A stretch of DNA of 64,000 bases from Gorsachius magnificus. Taxonomy: Eukaryota > Chordata > Aves > Pelecaniformes > Ardeidae. The position numbers and the translations under genes are program-made. Within the stretch, counting starts at the first letter, position 1. Each line of letters opens with the position of its first letter. The notes beneath the pieces were generated by a model. The model did not search any database. It was not told the origin of the DNA and saw nothing but the letters and a program-made list of their open reading frames with translations. Below, one piece after another: positions 38,801 to 51,714 of this stretch. The stretch is from NCBI GenBank assembly GCA_034008185.1, contig CM067082.1:104837311-104901310 (forward strand), written 5' to 3'.

Positions 38801-41800
38801 AATGACCTCGACAGCACTAGAAAGCCTTAAAACCTATATTACTATACATGACAGTTTAGGAAGGAGGCATAAGAGAGGAGTGATGGTTAAGGGAAGAGGA
38901 GCTTTATAAAAATGCTTTGCAAAAAAGAATGAGAGCTTGAAAACTGAGCTATGAAAAGTCTTGGCAAAAGCAAGTAAGATGTGAGTAGTCCAAGCAATTA
39001 ATTACTTCAAAGAAATATCTAATTAGAGGATTAAACAAGAACTGGCTTTCTAGTCTTTTCCTTTTTCACCAGCAAATATCCAATGAGGTCAAAGTAGACC
39101 ATTTATGAGGACCTGAAGCCTCTATACAACTTTCTTGCAGAGTTTCCTCTTTCCTGTTCCAGGTCATCCTTCACATCTTCAGATGCAAAGGGATTGAATA
39201 AATACTGAATTTTATTCAAAACAAGAACAAAGTTGTCTCAAAGCGTTTTTTAATCACTACTTATATGTTTGAGAGGTAGAAGTGGGAGGTTTTTTGCTGG
39301 TCTGTCTCTCATACACAAAGTACGTTTTATTACACAGGCCAATGCTGCCCCCTGTACCATGGAAGTGCTACACTTGATCCTATATTTGATATATACAAAT
39401 TACAAAGAATGAAGACAGAAATTATTGTGCATCATATATTATCCCTTCTGGAGTTAGGAAACAAATCTATGACTATCATGGAACATCTGTGTATATACCA
39501 CTGAATGTTATTGACTTAAAAGAGTATGGAAGTCATTTATAAACCAGACCTCCACTTCTTCCCCCTTTTTGATTTTTTTTTTGGATTAAAATCTGCCTAG
39601 CTGCTGTACAGAGGGAAGATTTCCAGTTGCTTTTTAGGACTACCACTGTTTTTTGATGCCAGGGAGCCCAAGTGCTATTCCTTCCCTTCTCCTCATCCGC
39701 TGTCTCTTCAAGGAGATAGGTAGCCACCTCTGATTGCTCCACTTGGCTTTGCCAGCAGACATACCCAAGTCAGGCCTATTTAACTAACCAACTCTGGCAG
39801 ACTACAGTCTAAGTGACAAATGTTAGCTTTGGGACCTTCTGTAGACCCCCTTCCATCCCAAATCCCCCCATTAAATATTTCCCTTATTTTTCCATGGATA
39901 ACATGCATTGGACATGGGTGCAAGCAGAAAGTGGAAGCAAAATGCAAAACCATGCTGCTCTGAAACCAGGGAGTCCATCATCATCAGAGATATGTCTGTC
40001 TGATAGCAGGGATCTACAATATACAGGGACCTTTTGTTGAAGTGATTCACAAAGCAGAAGCTCATTAGTCTGATCTCAGCAGTGTGCCAGGCATCAGAGC
40101 TCCGAGAAAGAATAATTAAAGAAGAGGGAAGTGGAATAAAAAGCAACATCTATTTATCACATTGGATCATGGCTGATTAACCTGGTCTCTTTCTTCCTGA
40201 AACCCTTTCCTGTGATCATGCAAATGGAGTAGATCTAACATATTTGGAGTTTACGAAGGCCTCAGTCTCAATGTTTTGAAAAAACGGGCACTGGAACAGA
40301 GAATTGCAGTGTGAGCAGGGAAATGACTAAAAGCAAGCCAAGGATGTGGGGTAAATGAGCCTTCACAGGACTCTCCACTGCCACAGCTGGCCTGTCTCCC
40401 TCACTTGTCTTTGCTCATGCAAACCTTAAGGGATCAGCTGCTTCAGTAGAGCAAAAGGAAGGCTGAAAGGGATTGCAATTGTTCTCTGTAGTTATGAGAG
40501 GTAAACACCAGGAAAAAAACGAACAAACCTTTACAGGAACAACCTTGCCTCAAGAGCAAATGGAAATAAACTGGCCCCAAATACAACTTGGAAGCTGTAA
40601 GATTTCTAACCACCAGAGCATTGAGCCCCTGGAAAAGCCTCCCAACTGGTACAGCACGAATGAAAAAATCACACCTCACTTATTTGAAGATGAAGGTTCC
40701 CCAGCTTATGCAGGGGTTATGGTTATATGCAATGAAGCAGGCTGGACCCAGAGACCTGTGCAGTCCCATGCCCTGCAGATGTTCCTGCTTCTGCACAGAG
40801 GGGTCCTGGGCTGACACCCAGAGGGGAGAACAACCAGCTCAGAGCAACCCACTCTCCAGAGAGGGAAAAAAAAGGTAACAGGGGTTTCATCTGGGAGGAG
40901 CAGAGGCAAGAAATTAGCTTATTGTTATTCAGTACAAATGGCTCTCCACAGGAGAGGCTGCTCCAAGGGTTTAAAAGGCGTTCCTCAAAGACTGCTGTTT
41001 TCTCAGTTCAAACAGCTGAGCAACCTTGAACAGTTTAAGGGCTTTGGGGCTTCCTCCCTTCTCATAAGTTGTCTTCTGCTGGGAAGAGAAAAGGCCTGCC
41101 CTCAAAACCTGAAGTACCTTTCCCCTGTGACAACAATAAAGTGTTTTGTGAGCCTGCAGGTAGGTTTAGGCACTTCACTGCAAGAACATGCTCCCCATCC
41201 TCCCTAGCTGCAATTAGTCTTTCTGCCACAATTGATCCTTACCATGCTTAAAGCCAGTGATGTTTAAAATAAACACAAAAATTACAGAAAAACGCCATAG
41301 CAAGAAAACATATACGTATGGATGTAGCTGTCCAGAGACTTCCCAAATAAAGAAGTTCATCACACCAGACAAATAGTATTGCAGAATGGTTTGTCACAAG
41401 GAAGGTTCGAGGTGCCACCCCTTCCCTAGGCATCCTCACCTCAGGGTGCACCAGGCAGAAGGTTCAAAGGCAGCTCATACCCTCCCTCCCTCCTGCTGCA
41501 AAACTAAATCCTCCATGTCTGCTGGAATAGCAGCGGATGGCGGCTCTTTTGACCAGGGTTCCACAGGCATGTGCCCATTCAGGCACAATGTGCGAAGGGA
41601 TTTGATGGTCACTAACCCCATGTGTTCAGAGAGATTATGCAGGGCTTGGTACTGCTGTTCCCTCTTTTCATTACCATGTTGTACAGAAAAGTATCCTAAC
41701 ACAGACCAACTAACATAGACATTGCAAAGAACGTGAATACATATGAAACCCTGAACACTTCAAATTACAATCACAGGAAAGAAAAAACAACTTTCTTGTT

Positions 41801-44800
41801 AGCAAGAGATTTGCAGTCTCCCTTTTGCCTTTCATTTACCACCCTCTCAATCCTGCGGTCCACGTTCTGAAAAGGAACCCACTGACTTGGAGATCAAATC
41901 CTTACACTGCTACACTTCCAAGAGACGTTTTAAAGCATGCAGAATTTTAGCTAAAGATCATAGCGTCCCTCCTGCATCTACAAGGACTTTTTCAAACTGA
42001 CTTTCCAAAGCATTGCTAGAAGATCACAAAGAGTTTTCACGCTACACTTCACCCTTAGCGTTCACCACTGCCTTGTGGCATTTCACTGGCAACACCAAAA
42101 GTTATCAATAGCTAAAAATCTGCTAAGTGATATTTCAAGATAAATCCTGCACCAGAAGAACAAGTGATATTCCCAAAATCCTCATTTAAGCTAATTTCTG
42201 CAACTATAATTTAAATTCAGTCCATTGATCAGACTTGAGCAACATCCTGTTCACATTCTCATCTAACCTGTTTCCCCATTTTCACTGCACACTACTGCAA
42301 CCTCTGCCACCAGTGGATGGATTTAAGAATAAATTGAAGTACTGAAGACAGGCAAGAACAGCGCAGGAGGTCAGTGAAATGACTGCCCTAGCGGTTCCCG
42401 CATATGGCATTTGACTGGTGCCGGGGAAAGATGAGGGAGCAAACCATCCCCAAAGGGAACCACCATCACTCATCCCCCTCTCATGGCTTGTTGGTCAAGT
42501 TTTGATTTGGCCAGACTCCTTCCTTACAGGCCTGAGCTCAACCATTTTTGCTCACTTTCAATGTCAGTATCACTCTTCACCTGCATATCCAAAGAAGTAG
42601 AAAACATGTAGAAACCTCTCAGCCAAATCCTATGCAAGAACCCACAGAACAGCAAGTATGAATGTCCTCTCCAGACATCTCAGCTTCATCATGCTGGTCC
42701 ACCACATGAAAATCAGTGTACTTTCACATATTGACAAAGAGTTATGTCTGCGATGCAGCAGGCAAACTTAAATAAAGGGGAAAATGGCAGACCATTATTT
42801 TGAAGGGCTCTCAAATCACCACATCTCTGATATGAAATGATTTTGGAACTTCCCTCAAGTGGCTTGTGAAATTACTTATCTAGGTCACACCTGAGAGAAA
42901 TTTAAACAGTGTATTGTACATGCCACAGCATAAAAAAAAATTACCCTGGAGAAGCATTTTAATAACAAAGATGACTACAATTAAATCACTTCGGACTCAA
43001 GAAGCTATTACACTACTGTCCTTTAGAAGCAGACCTGTCTTTGCCAGAGCAGTGGGTCATATGCCTTCCTTCAGATAAATATAAAGCAGTGTCATAAACC
43101 CATCAAATTGCATCTTAATACGACCTATGCAGACCAAAGAAGTATGTACTAGCTTCATTCATGTCTTAATGTGTTTTCGTCTCACCCGCTACCTTGATTT
43201 TTAAAAGATATGCTCAGCAGCAATCAGTTCACTCATCAGTAAATATTTGATTTATATGTATGAAGCATCTGCCACCATAATAACTCAGCCCTGAGCACTT
43301 CCTAAAAGGATTATTATTGCTTTTGGATTCCCATGGCTTTAAATGTTTATCCAGTCTCGAATTATCATCTTTCTATATGTCAGTTGTGGCCATCTGCACA
43401 GAAGCTAAAATTATATCTGTGTGCATGCATATGTGTGTGTGTTTGAGTACAAGCGTGAGACTAGACACAAGAATGTTAAGGTAAAAAAGGCAAGCACTAA
43501 AATTTTAAAAAGAGACTGTATAAAGAGTGCAGACAGCACTAAGCAAGTCTGCTACACACAAACAATTTGAGAAAACTTTTAACTCTGTGATCGTACCCAT
43601 TTCCATGCTGCACCATACAGACCTGCACTGCACGCTGAGGTCTTTCCCTATGGACTCTTCAGGGGTATTCATCTCTTTTCATGTTAGACTGCTCAGCTTA
43701 GCATCCAGAGCAGATAAGGTCTATAGTGGTACAAGGCTTGGAAATAGAGTCTTACAATAATGATTTGGTTTAACTTCCATACATTCACTCAGACACATGT
43801 GATATGACATCAGGAAGGAGGGAAGTTGGAAATTGCATTTCTTTTTCACGCAGCATCCCATTTTCATTATTGTTCCTTCTACCGTGAGGCACTTCTGTCT
43901 CCAGCACTGGTATGAAGCAGTATTATTCTCCTGTATTTTGCTCAAACAGTCTTTTTGTTGATATTTTTTAGCTAAATGTGTGTTCTGAACAGGGTATTGG
44001 GAGCACATTACACACGGACTCTGCAAATGTTGCATTTTAATGATAAGTGATAAATACACTGCTATAAGGGAACTGCCACCCCTGAGTATATAAGCGTGAT
44101 TTGGGGCCTGTTGTGCCAATAAAACAGTGCTTAGATTTGGCTGTCTGTAATACAGCTACTATAAAAACACAAAATATTAATAAACCTCCTTGTGGATCTT
44201 GGCAGAAACTGGATTCAGAATAATTTCATGCTGCATGAAATCTCAGTCTATACTTAAGTGTTGAACAAATTCCATGCAGTATTTAAAACCTTAATTCAAA
44301 ATTAAATTGCCCTAATCTACTCAGAACCCAAGGAATGTATTGCAGTGCAAACCCATGAAGCAGCTCAGACATGCAGTTGGTATCAGCTGTTGTCACTCAT
44401 TTCAAAGCAGTACCTTTCTCCAGTGACTCTTTCATGGCATTGATTTATAGCTATCCAAAGACTCCTAGAAGTCATTTTTTGTCTATATGTCTGGCCAGAA
44501 AGAAGAGGAAATTCCCTCTTTTCACCAGCTCTGACTTCATTCTAGCAGCTCCATGCTCCATTATAATGTGTCCTGAAAGGGATGCAGCAAGAGAGTCTTG
44601 AGCAATTCTAACCCACACGACCTGACAAATTGTGACTCATGCTTTTAATCAGAGCTGAGAAACAACATTTTGCTGCAACATTTCATCTTGCAAGCGTGCT
44701 AAGAGGAACAGAGGACAGGGAAGGCTTCTTCTGCTTTCAAGTGGAAATAGGTTACATAAGCTCGCAGAGAAGGAATTGTGTACAAATAATTATTAGAATT

Positions 44801-44880
44801 GATGGTATCTGTGTTTCTGATTTATTCTGAGATTAGCGTCTCAGTAAACTGTAAAGATCAAAAGTTACGGCTTAAAGACA

Positions 44881-44910
44881 GGAAGGGAAGGAGGGAAGGA
44901 AAGAAAGGAA
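44881..44910. repeat. GGAA/GAAA-rich simple repeat
   Basis: About 30 bases made only of G and A in GGAAG, GGGAA and AAAGA units. Confidence 0.9.
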
Positions 44911-46193
44911 GCACAAAGCGCTTTGTGAACCCAAAATAATAAATGGTAGGACATGCTACACCTCACACCAAAAACCCCTCCCAGTTTCTGCAGCAACATG
45001 GGAGAATGAATACTTTTTTGGTTTATTTGCAAATATTCCAGTGACTAGTTCAAGAAATTTAATGTACTACATTCCAGTTAAGTCTTAATGAAATTTGCAG
45101 GTGTAATTTCCCAATATATATTTCACTGCATTTTCACACACCCGTGTAAGATTGCTACCAAAGCGGGCGTTTGTGGTAGGATTGGGTTGGTTATTGCCTC
45201 ATGTTGGGCCAAAAAACCAGGAGTTTTTTCTGTGCATTAACGGGCTTCAAATTGTATCAAGGAGCCCAGTTTTGTAAGCTGATTTAATTACACAATTAGA
45301 TTAACTCAAAACAAGGCAACAAAATTATTTAACTTAATCTTTGGTTTACCCTCTGCATTTTTTTGCCCATTACTTTTAATCCTACTTTTCAGCTAAGATT
45401 GATCATTTTAGGACACAGAGAGCTCTTGGAGGGATTCCATTCTTCTTATTTGTGTTGGAGAGCAATAAAAACCACCTCATTTAAACATGAACTCAAAAGG
45501 CCTATTGACTTTCATCTACTGAAGAACTTCAGCACATGGCCAGGAAAAGCCACAGCTGCTTGCTCAAATCACAGCTCCCACTCCTCTGCTGGGTCAATTC
45601 CACCACCACTACGGCAGAAAACTTTGCTTACAACATGGGGATTCAGCTAACTTGCATGACTAACAGCCCCAGCAGCTGTCTTGCAACAGGGAAAATCTTT
45701 GCCAGCACTCTTGCCTCAAAAGGAAAGGGAGTGGGGAAGCCTCCAGTGATGCTCCTGAGGTTCAGAAGCAATAGCTTGCAGCTGCTCCTTGAGAAAGAGG
45801 GCAGATGTCTCCCCCCTCTCCCTAGGACAACCCTCCAGAGGCATGTTTTGAAGCCAAAACTATACAGACATCCCATACTAGTATACTGGACTGCCTTATA
45901 TCTGTGAGATATTTAAATTTCACCCCTGAAGTACTTTAGGTCTATTGTTGTTTGCTGGTTTGTTTGTTTGGTTTTTTTTAAATGGGCAAGCTGGTGGCAG
46001 GTATGAAAATTCAGTGGCAGCAAAGCAAAATCTCTTGGGGTTGAAAATAATGGCGTGACCAACAAGGCATGCAGTACACGTTACTTGCTGCTCTGGTTGG
46101 AATGTAACCTAAGACTCCTACAAGCCACATCTTAGTCCATGAAAGTCTTGTTTACAGCCCCAAAGCATACTTGTACAGTATGTTTAATGCATT

Positions 46194-46249
46194 CCAAACT
46201 AGAGCTGAGAAATTGTAGTGCCCAAACTAGAGCTGAGAAATTGTAGTGC
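46194..46249. repeat. 28-bp perfect tandem duplication
   Basis: The unit beginning CCAAACTAGAGCTGAG and ending TTGTAGTGC is repeated exactly twice (46194-46221 and 46222-46249), followed by a broken third start CCAAGCT. Confidence 0.95.
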
Positions 46250-46348
46250 CCAAGCTGACTTTTCAAATTAACCATACTGAAGGAGATCAGAAGAGCTGCT
46301 TCCCCAGTTTTAGCCCTTCCCAGCTCTCCCAATTCTGTCTTATGAAAT
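46250..46348. other. Short unique spacer before the CR1 copy
   Basis: Lies between the 28-bp tandem duplication and the CR1 3' end. Nothing recognised. Confidence 0.4.
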
Positions 46349-46975
46349 GACAGAATCATAGAATCACAGAACAGTTGGGGTTGGAAAGGACCTTTAAAGG
46401 TTGTCTAGTCCAACCCCCCTGCAATAAGCAGGGACATCTTCAACTAGATCATGTTGCTCTGAGCCCCATCCAACCTGATCTTGAATGTTTCCAGGAATGC
46501 ATCATCTACCACCTCTCTGGGCAACCTGTTCCAGTGTTTGACCACTCTCATGGTAAAAAATTTCTTCTTTATATCTAGTCTAAAGCTACCCTCTTTTATT
46601 TTAAAACCATTATCACTTGTCCTATTGCAACAGGCCCTGCTAAAAAGTTAGTCCCCATCTTATAAGCCCCCTTTAAGTACTGAAAGGCTGCAATAAGGTC
46701 TCCCTGGGAGCCTTTTCTCCTCCACGCTGAACCACCCCAACTCTCTCAGCCTTTTCTTGTAGGAGAGGTGTTCCATCCCTCTGATCATTTTTGTGGCCCT
46801 CCTCCAGACCCACTTCAACAGATCCGTGTCTTTCCTGTGCTGAGGGCTCCACAGCTAGATGCTGTACTCCAGGTGGGGTCCCACCAGAGCAAAGTAGAGT
46901 GGCAGAATCCCCTCCCTCGATCTGCTGGCCACGCTTCTCTTGATGCAGCCCAGGATACGGCTGGCTTTCTGGGCA
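46349..46975 (-). mobile_element. CR1 LINE, 5'-truncated (older subfamily)
   Basis: Starts on the plus strand with ACAGAATCATAGAATCACAG, then GGTTGGAAAGGACC, the reverse of the CR1 3' tail, so the element is minus-strand. It runs through blocks typical of CR1, such as CTGTTCCAGTGTTTGACCAC, AATAAGGTCTCCCTGGGAGC and TGTACTCCAGGTGGGGTC. Similarity ends at about 46975, after CTGGCTTTCTGGGC. The region matching the ORF2 C-terminus is broken. The sequence differs clearly from the 31248-31582 copy, so the two belong to different subfamilies or ages. Confidence 0.92.
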
Positions 46976-48757
46976 GATCTTGTAAAACTCTAAGAAGTCT
47001 TATTTTAACAGAATGACAATCTCTTAATTACATACTGAAAAATCTGAAAATAATACTTAGGGAGCTCAAAGGAAAAGCAAGTCTGCCTGCATGTACCTGT
47101 AAACAAGTCTCCAGCTCCCTGAAGTCTATTTGAAGTAGAATATACAAAATTAGGAGCTAGTGCAGTGAGTTAGTAGTTTCATACAAAGGCACACAGCAGC
47201 AGCTACCAACTTCATCGGAAAGCCTTTCTCTGGAAACACTTATTCACTGAGCACCCTGGAATTAGCCTTCAAGCTTAAATCTGGGTAAGTGTCCGCTATG
47301 TGCATTTCGTTTCCAAATACCAGTAACTGACGCAGTTGGCTCAGTTCATAGAAAGGTTCCTCCTGATGTCAGATTAACTAAGCACACACCTGAGACCCAT
47401 AAACTGTCCAGACAGACAAGTCTGCTCAGAAACTTTCTAAACTTTTTACTCCAAAGATACTTGCGATATCCCACAGGAACTTGATTCAGAGTTGCTCTCA
47501 GTGGAAGCAATGCTGGGTAAAACTGGTGTGAACACTGATGGTGGTTTAACCTGAATAGCTGTCTATTTGAGCCCAGTGTTGCTGGATGTGGGGTGTCTCC
47601 TTAGAAGCATGAAGCATTTCTCTCCCAAAAAAGGAACGAATCCCCATCATGGCAGGAAGACCAGACTCTGGGATTCAGTTGGAAGAAGTCTCACGCCTGC
47701 ATCTCCAGCAGGATGCCTAGCCTGTACTGTTCTCTTGGTGCTGGCTTCTCTCAAGTATTTTCTCCCTAGCAGGATAATATGGAGCCCTTAATTCTTAAAT
47801 TATAAAACACCACTTTTCCCAGGAACTTAAAAAGGCACAGAAAAAACTATTAACGAATGCTTATTCTGAAACAAATAAAATAGGAATATTTTAAAATAAG
47901 TCACCCGTGTCACCATAGTACTAAAATAATACTTAAGGCTTCCTGACTATAATCTTCCTATCCAGGAAGATTTCACTTGTGAATCACTGACGCGTGCAGA
48001 CTGCCAGCAGAATCATATCTATACCCAAATTATATAACATAAAATGAGGTAAGATAATAAAACCTCAAGCATCTGTGGTGCATCTGCAATACAGATGCAT
48101 GCTTTAAACAAAGGTTAATAAAAATAGCCCACCAACAAGTAGGAACAACAGAAAAGCGATGCATGCGGACTACAGACTGGTAAGGGATTAATAAATTGTT
48201 AATAAAGGAAAGGAAAAACAAAACTAGCTGTAAGTTCAGCTCAAGAAGCAAACACTTGGACGTGTGGACTGGAACTCTTTTAAAACATAAATTTCTTTTC
48301 TCTTCTTTTCTTTAATTGAAGGAGTGAGATAAAGTCCATTTCAAGGTGTGGTTCCAAACCCCCCCTAGCAAAACTACCAGTGCAGAAGTGTAGCTGGCCA
48401 TCACTCCTGTGATACTTTGAAAGGGGGCTACAAAGCCCCAGCTGAGAGGGCCACAAACTCCTCTCAAAGGGACCATGCTGTATAATCCCCTAAAGGTGTG
48501 ACTTGCTTGCTACTAGTGTGAATGTGTTAAAAATGCTGATTTAAACAAAAATTAACTTTAGTACCTTCACTGATAACAACAGCTACCCTGGGTCTATCAA
48601 GCAGTTTCCAACACGAGCATTTTGCTTTTGTTCTCACTTTTGCAGACGCAACTGCAATCTCACAACATGAGCTTCTTCATACATTGAAAAATGCACTGTT
48701 CCTTGCAAAGACTTCTGGTTGAGGAAACTGTCAGTGTCCATGCACTAACCAACCTAC
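46976..48757. other. Upstream stretch, nothing recognised
   Basis: Unique AT-leaning sequence with no repeat or exon identified. Confidence 0.4.
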
Positions 48758-48873
48758 TCATTTACTTAACTGGCAGTAGTCAAGCGAGTCAAGATATTCA
48801 TACACTTCTACATCTAGTAGGATGAGGCACTCAAACTCATCATCTTGTATTTGTATGCCCTTCAGCAAAGCAC
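48758..48873 (-). other. Unrecognised coding-like segment with an upstream AG acceptor
   Basis: On the minus strand, CTATTATAG (a possible 3' splice acceptor) is followed by an open frame reading ALLKGIQIQDDEFECL, then ILLDVEVYEYLDSLDYC and QLSK, closed by a stop at 48758. The peptide is acidic and has gene-like codon choice, but it is short. I recognise no family. The frame does extend upstream through the putative acceptor, so the splice site is not required by the frame. It could be an exon of an unannotated transcript, a pseudogene scrap or chance. Chance is the safest default. Confidence 0.2.
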
Positions 48874-51121
48874 CTATAATAGACAAATACTTTAAACAGG
48901 TTAATGAAAAACAGCAGTAAAGTGAACCATTCACGCAAGCTTTAATATGGGAAATTAAAATCACCCAACTGAAAGCTCAGCTCAGCAAGAAGCAAACCTA
49001 CTACAAATTTGATTAATTAGATGCCTTTAGAGCTTAGGGCAGGTGATACACACAAAATTTGCTGCAGCAAGAAAAATGACATTAAGGATATTAATTCTAC
49101 TTTTTAAGATATTAGAAATGTGTGACAATATCAGTGGTTCCTTTAGAGAAAAATGATCACACCTGCTGCTAGTCATCATTTAGTCTTGCATGAAACACCA
49201 AGACATAAACAGGTGGTTTTTAAGCCTTCCTCTTCAGTTACCACAAATAATTCCATGTTGTTCCATCTGACCACAGTGCTTTCAAGAAGAGCATTGTTAT
49301 GTGCTTTTGGTCAAAAATCAGTCATTTGAAACAACATATTGTTAAAAGCAATTGGATATGAATGCAACCAACAGGTCTCCAGCTTTCAAGGTCACATTAG
49401 ATATATGTTCCTAGAGGATATCTTTTTTATTTCACAAACTACTCCACTCCTAAGTCAAGTGTAGCAACCTTAAAAGGCCAGCTACAGAAATGAAGCAAAA
49501 ATGAACGGTTTTTCATCCACAGAGCCATTTGAAGTCCCCAGTGAGCTGGAGGCTGGCACTCACACTAGTAACCACACTAGCAGACCCCTGTTCCGTAACT
49601 CTTTCTAGTTATTACATGGTCTAATAGATGGACTAAATGTCAGGACTTCCCTAAATGCAGTGAGTAGACGCACAGCAGAGGTTTCTCTATGTCAATTTAA
49701 TTCTAAAGGGAAACATAAATAAACCAGGTGCAGTAGTTGAAATTCAGAGTTTTCCTTAAAGAGTTTCTAACCTTTGCTTCAGGCAAGAAAGTTGCAAAAT
49801 TTATAAACCTCAAACATTGGTTACAATTGCAGGTGAAAACACATTGCCATTAACAAAGCAAAATGACAGCAAGATTTGAAAGAGGGTAAAATTATGCCTC
49901 GTGGAATCAACCGATATATTTATTTCCGATATAGCCCCTGATCCTGATAGCAATGTTCATTACTATCTTTGACGACACCTGCATTCATTAATTCAAGTAT
50001 TTCAAGTGTTTGGAGGATCAGGACTACAGGACTCCCAGCTCCACCATTATACTGACAGGCACTGACACACCACATCAGGGGAATAAATAGTCGAATCATG
50101 GAGTGTGGCATGGGGAGAGAGCAGAGCAATGAAGCAACCTGAATCCCTTGAGGCACTCGGGGAAATGCAGAACAGTATCAACTCAGTCAGAAAAAAAAAA
50201 GAACTGAAAAATGAAAAACAAATAAATTAACAAGTCCCCATCTCTTCCTCTGTAAATTTGTAGTATTTTCTTCACCGCTTCTTTTTTTTTTTAAGGGAGG
50301 AAAAGTTAATATTATATGCAGTGCTCCCACTTCTTCTGGCAAATGGACAAAGATCTGCAAAGAGCAATCATGTTGGCCTCTCGCACTTTTCTATCAAAAA
50401 AAGTATCACAGTGCCACTGTGTATGCTATTACCAAAAGCCTGGGCAGGGCTCAACGGGGCTTTGCAGTCTGTGGGTAAGGACTCGTCTGGTCTCCCTGGA
50501 GAGGGAGGGAGCAGTCCCTCCATGAGGACAGCAGCTCTTGAAGGCAGAGCAGCACCAAGAGCCCCTGTCTTGTCCCTGACAAGTAAAGGATTGCAGGCTG
50601 TGGCACAGCAGCTCTTTCCCCTAGCACATCCCCAGGGAGGAGACAGGGAACAGAGATGGGTGCAAAGGTGAAGCCCAAGCTCTCCCCAGCTTTTCCCCTC
50701 CCTACTTCCAGATGAGCAAAGGGTTGCAAGGCAGAGATAAGGCAGACACACGCCAAGAACAGTGGGTGCAGAACAAATTGGGCCACACTAAATAAAACAG
50801 GGAATAGGACACAAAGCTAGCATTGCCCTTTGGGAGTTTTGGTATGTCAAGCCTTGAATTTGAGGTCCTAGTGTTGGGATGATATTGGTACATCACCCAC
50901 CATCAATGGGGACCTCAATAGTGAGAAGCAGAAAAAATGCAAGAAAATTTATACTTGATCCTGAAGCACATAAAATGGAGTAGATTTTAAAAACGGATGC
51001 TACAGTAATGTTCCTGTGAACTGCCTGAGCATCCCAGAGTTTGAACACATGAAAAGATTAAAGGATCTACAGTGCACAGGGATAGTAAAAAGGAACACCA
51101 CACACTTTTGGTAATCCCACT
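48874..51121. other. Upstream stretch, nothing recognised
   Basis: Unique AT-leaning sequence. Overlapping ORFs near 50320-50790 lie in a slightly GC-richer patch but show no known domain. Confidence 0.4.
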
Positions 51122-51126
51122 TACCA
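51122..51126. repeat. Target-site duplication TACCA, left copy
   Basis: Identical to 51710-51714, immediately outside the LTR's TG...CA ends. Confidence 0.85.
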
Positions 51127-51709
51127 TGGCTTAACCCCAGCCAGCAACTAAGCACCACACAGCCACTCACTCACTGCCCCCGTAAAATTGTAAGAGTAAC
51201 AGTGAGAAAACTCATAGGTTGAGGTAAAGACAGAGACAGTTTAATAGGTAAAGCAAAAGCCGCGCATGCAAGCAAACAAATCAAGGAATTCATTCACTGC
51301 TTCCCATGGGCAGGCAGGTGCACAGCCATCCTCAGGAAAGCAGGGCTCCATCACGCGTAGCAGTGACTTGGGAAGACAAACGCCATCACTCTGAAAGTCT
51401 TCCCTTTCTTCTTCTTCCCTCAGCTTCATATGCAGAGCACGGTGTCATATGGTGTGGGATATCCCTTTGGTCAGCTGGGGTCAGCTGTCCTGGCTGTGTC
51501 CCCTCACAGCTTCTTGTGCACCCCCAGCCCACTCACTGGTGGGGTGGGGTGGGGTGAGGGACAGAAAAGGCCTTGTCTCTGTGCAAGCCCTGCTCAGCAG
51601 TAATGAAACCATCCCTGTGTTATCAACACTGTTTTCAGCACAAATCCAAAACATAGCCCTGTACTAGCTACTATGAAGTAAATTAACTCTATCCCAGCCA
51701 AAACCAGCA
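51127..51709 (-). mobile_element. Solo LTR of an avian endogenous retrovirus
   Basis: Read on the minus strand, this 583-bp element starts TGCTGGTTTTGGCTGGGATAG and ends in GGGTTAAGCCA, so it has TG...CA termini. The blocks GGCTGGGATAGAGTTAA, GTGTTGATAACAC and GCTGACC...GGATATCCCACACC match an LTR family I know from neoavian genomes, probably class III/ERVL-like. It is flanked on both sides by TACCA (51122-51126 and 51710-51714), a 5-bp target duplication. A polyadenylation-type ATTAAA lies at 51240-51245. The TATA box appears decayed (CATATGAA, around 51424-51431). No internal gag/pol/env sequence is present on either side, so this is a recombined solo LTR. Confidence 0.9.
51541..51560 (+). 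other. G-quadruplex motif inside the LTR
   Basis: GGGG-T-GGGG-T-GGGG-TGA-GGG: four G runs of at least three with loops of 1-3 bases. It is on the plus strand, so on the antisense strand of the LTR. Confidence 0.8.
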
Positions 51710-51714
51710 TACCA
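51710..51714. repeat. Target-site duplication TACCA, right copy
   Basis: Identical to 51122-51126. The 5-bp size fits an ERVL-like integrase. Confidence 0.85.

Larger units (their letters stand above)
31583..46193. other. Long stretch upstream of PDE1C, no gene recognised
   Basis: AT-leaning unique sequence with short chance ORFs. The longest is 169 codons at 33222-33731 minus, with no recognisable domain. It contains a MIR-like remnant (32060-32141), a 23-bp perfect palindrome (35830-35852), a GGAA-rich tract (44881-44910) and an 8-bp inverted repeat with a 3-base loop at 44223-44241. No further PDE1C-type exon was recognised. Confidence 0.45.
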
